Shown piece after piece: positions 61,740 to 64,000 of a stretch of DNA of 64,000 nucleotides. How positions within the stretch are numbered: the first letter of the stretch is position 1; every line of letters starts with the position of its first letter. Location: assembly GCF_041435195.1 (NCBI RefSeq), contig NZ_CP108106.1:3906001-3970000 (forward strand), given 5' to 3'. A program made the translations under genes and the position numbers. The stretch is from Streptomyces sp. NBC_00224. GTDB taxonomy: Bacteria; Actinomycetota; Actinomycetes; Streptomycetales; Streptomycetaceae. The notes beneath the pieces are model-generated. The model was not told where the DNA came from. It made no database searches and saw only the letters and a list, made by a program, of their open reading frames with translations.

Positions 61740-64000
61740 CTAGCTGTGCGTACGCAGCAGCGTCCGCATGGTCCGCATCGCGACCGACAGGTTCGCGAGA
61801 TCGAACGCGTCCGAGCCCTGGATCTCCTCCAGGGTGGTGCGGGCGCGGCCGAGGATCGCCGCGTTCTTCTCCTCCCAGGCCTTGAAGCGCTGCTCGGGCG
61901 ACGAGGTGCCGTTGCCGACCGAGAGCACGTCCTGGGTGAGCCCCGCGTGCGCCGCGTACAGGTCCTCGCGGATGGAGGCGCGGGCCATGGACTGCCAGCG
62001 GTCGGCCCGCGGCAGCTCGATGATCCGGTCCATCAGCTGGGTGATCCGCAGCCGGTCCGCGAGGTCGTAGTACACCTCGGCGACGGCCAGCGGGTCCTTG
62101 CCGGTGCGGCCCGAGATCGCCACGATGTCGAGCGACGGGAACGCGGAGGAGAACCCGGCGACCCGGCGCGCGAGCACGTCCGGCACCCCGGCCGCGGTGA
62201 GCTCGTCCAGGATCGACTGGTACCACTCCAGGTCCGCGCCCTTGAGCATCTTCGCCAGCTCGCCCCAGACCTTCTCGACGCCCTCGGCGAAGTCGGTGAT
62301 GGTCTCGGCGATCTGGAGCGGCTGCGGCCGGTTGTTGAGCAGCCAGCGCGTGCCGCGCTCGACCAGACGGCGCGAGTGCAGCCGGATGCGGGTCTGGACG
62401 TCGGCGTCGACCTTGTTGTCGAGCGCCTCGACCGCGTCCCACACCGCGCTCAGGCCGAAGATCTCGCGGGCCGCGGTCTGCGCCCGGACGATCTCCTCCA
62501 TGGACGCGCCGGTCTCCTCCCGCAGTCGGTGCAGGAAGGTCGAACCACCGGTGTTGACCGTGTCGTTGACCAGGACCGTGGTGACGATCTCGCGGCGCAG
62601 CGCGTGCCCGTCGATGGCCTCGGCGAACTTCTCGCGCAGCTGCTTCGGGAAGTACGCGTGGAGCAGCTTCTGCAGGTACGGGTCGTCCGGCAGGTCCGTG
62701 TGGACCAGCTCGTCGGCCACCGTGATCTTGGTGTACGCGAGCAGGACGGCGAGCTCGGGCTGGCTGAGCCCGCGCCCGTTGTTGAGCAGCTCGCGGATCT
62801 GGCGGTCGGTCGGCAGGAACTCAAGACCCCGGTCCAGATGGCCGTCGCGCCCGAGGCGGCGCATGAACCGCTGGTGGGCGTGGAGCAGCGACGGCGACTG
62901 CGCGACCGCGTTGGCCAGGGCCGTGTTCTGCGCGTAGTTGTTGCGCAGCACCAGCTGGCCGACCTCGTCGGTCATCTGGGCGAGGATCTTGTTGCGCTGC
63001 TTGACGGTCATGTCGCCGTCCGTGACCAGACCGTTGAGCAGGATCTTGATGTTCACCTCGTGGTCGGAGGTGTCCACGCCCGCGCTGTTGTCGATCGCGT
63101 CGGTGTTGACCTTGCCGCCGTTGCGGTCGAACTCGATCCGGCCCAGCTGGGTCAGACCCAGGTTGCCGCCCTCGCCGACGACCTTGACCCGCAGGTCCTC
63201 GCCGTTGACGCGGATCGCGTCGTTGGCCTTGTCTCCGACGTCCGCGTTGGACTCGGCGGACGACTTCACATACGTACCGATGCCGCCGTTCCACAGCAGG
63301 TCCACCGGCGCCTTGAGGATCGCCTGCATCAGCTCGGCGGGCGTCAGCTTGGCGACGTCCGGCTCGATGCCGAGGGCCGCGCGCATCTGCGCGTTGACCG
63401 GGATCGACTTGGCGGTACGCGGGTGGATGCCGCCGCCCGCGGACAGCAGCTCCTTGTTGTAGTCCGCCCAGGAGCTGCGGGGCAGGTCGAACAGGCGGCG
63501 GCGCTCGGCGTACGAGACGGCCGCGTCCGGGGCCGGGTCGATGAAGATGTGGCGGTGGTCGAAGGCGGCCACCAGGCGGATGTGCTCGGAGAGCAGCATG
63601 CCGTTGCCGAACACGTCACCGGACATGTCACCGACACCCACGACCGTGAAGTCCTGGGTCTGGCTGTCGTGGCCGAGCTCGCGGAAGTGCCGCTTGACGG
63701 ACTCCCAGGCACCGCGCGCGGTGATGCCCATGCCCTTGTGGTCGTATCCGGCGGAGCCGCCGGAGGCGAACGCGTCGCCGAGCCAGAAGTCGTAGCTGAT
63801 CGCCACGTTGTTGGCGATGTCCGAGAAGGTCGCGGTGCCCTTGTCGGCGGCGACCACCAGGTAGGTGTCGTCCTCGTCGTGGCGCACCACGTCGGCCGGC
63901 GGCACGACCTCGCCCGCCACCAGGTTGTCGGTGATGTCGAGCAGCGCCGAGATGAACGTCTTGTACGAGGCGATGCCCTCGGCCAGCCACGCGTCGCGGT
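61740..64000 (-). CDS. gdhA: NAD-dependent glutamate dehydrogenase, large (L_180) type, N-terminus beyond window
   Basis: The open frame enters from the right edge and ends at 61740; about 750 of an expected 1,600 or so residues are visible. Text typical of the large GDH family: AISYDFWLGDAFASGGSAGYDHKGMGITARG (in short pieces: GYDHKGMGITARGAWESVKR), VGVGDMSGDVFGNGMLLSEH, FIDPAPDAAVSYAERRRLF and GGIGTYVKSSAE. It oxidises glutamate to 2-oxoglutarate and ammonia with NAD. In Streptomyces this enzyme is known as the 180-kDa catabolic GDH. In actinobacteria related enzymes are inhibited by the FHA protein GarA, which kinases control. Confidence 0.93.
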   Translation of the reverse strand, partial: RDAWLAEGIASYKTFISALLDITDNLVAGEVVPPADVVRHDEDDTYLVVAADKGTATFSDIANNVAISYDFWLGDAFASGGSAGYDHKGMGITARGAWESVKRHFRELGHDSQTQDFTVVGVGDMSGDVFGNGMLLSEHIRLVAAFDHRHIFIDPAPDAAVSYAERRRLFDLPRSSWADYNKELLSAGGGIHPRTAKSIPVNAQMRAALGIEPDVAKLTPAELMQAILKAPVDLLWNGGIGTYVKSSAESNADVGDKANDAIRVNGEDLRVKVVGEGGNLGLTQLGRIEFDRNGGKVNTDAIDNSAGVDTSDHEVNIKILLNGLVTDGDMTVKQRNKILAQMTDEVGQLVLRNNYAQNTALANAVAQSPSLLHAHQRFMRRLGRDGHLDRGLEFLPTDRQIRELLNNGRGLSQPELAVLLAYTKITVADELVHTDLPDDPYLQKLLHAYFPKQLREKFAEAIDGHALRREIVTTVLVNDTVNTGGSTFLHRLREETGASMEEIVRAQTAAREIFGLSAVWDAVEALDNKVDADVQTRIRLHSRRLVERGTRWLLNNRPQPLQIAETITDFAEGVEKVWGELAKMLKGADLEWYQSILDELTAAGVPDVLARRVAGFSSAFPSLDIVAISGRTGKDPLAVAEVYYDLADRLRITQLMDRIIELPRADRWQSMARASIREDLYAAHAGLTQDVLSVGNGTSSPEQRFKAWEEKNAAILGRARTTLEEIQGSDAFDLANLSVAMRTMRTLLRTHS

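Overview
The window is high-GC actinobacterial DNA with GTG/TTG starts, 4-nt ATGA/GTGA overlaps, few plausible UUA codons and class I tmRNA, and it reads as a Streptomyces chromosome arm-to-core segment. Several blocks match, from memory, the gene order of the S. coelicolor SCO2961-SCO2999 neighbourhood (matAB, smpB, ftsEX, prfB, pkaB/pkaA, cell-wall glycosyltransferases, NAD-glutamate dehydrogenase). No database search was possible.

Layout. 1-8.7 kb: a divergent pair of large secreted proteins, a truncated RHS/YD-repeat protein (minus) and a DNRLRE/FG-GAP repeat protein (plus). 8.8-13 kb: a translationally coupled minus-strand operon (MatA-like membrane protein, deacetylase/glycosyltransferase fusion MatB, acyltransferase-3) expected to make a poly-N-acetylglucosamine-type exopolysaccharide. 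13.2-15.5 kb: divergent LysR regulator and MFS exporter. 15.6-19.5 kb: ssrA (tmRNA), smpB, a PDZ/S41 protease, ftsX and ftsE. 19.7-22.5 kb: a small zinc-ribbon membrane protein, a Ser/Gly/Thr-repeat LAETG surface protein and prfB. 22.5-29.4 kb: Ser/Thr kinases PkaB and PkaA, with a divergent FHA-FtsK-like ATPase.

29.8-33.4 kb: a carbohydrate ABC importer (binding protein plus two permeases, no ATPase gene). 33.5-57.3 kb: a large cell-wall glycopolymer region. It holds two GT2/CDP-glycerol-transferase fusions in tandem, a lipid-linked-sugar module (membrane glycosyltransferase, GT2-methyltransferase fusion, small 4-TM flippase-like protein), the full dTDP-L-rhamnose pathway (rmlA-rmlB-rmlD on plus, rmlC on minus), a split pair (GT2 protein and TagF-like protein) and a fused three-part version of the same architecture. 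A GT-C-like membrane protein follows, then a TetR regulator divergent from a two-gene ABC polysaccharide/teichoic-acid exporter (TagGH type). 57.3-64 kb: another membrane glycosyltransferase, two tandem paralogous Ser/Thr kinases, and the C-terminal half of a large NAD-dependent glutamate dehydrogenase entering from the right edge.

Together the right two-thirds describes making activated sugars, building glycerol-phosphate/glycosyl polymers and exporting them, embedded among Ser/Thr kinases. Two dispersed palindromic intergenic repeat families occur only in and around this region. The best leads are a compact ica-like PNAG operon, a degenerate GT2 domain retained in a fusion enzyme, an inserted extracellular domain in a sugar permease, the split/fused GT2-TagF pair, and the recurring repeats.
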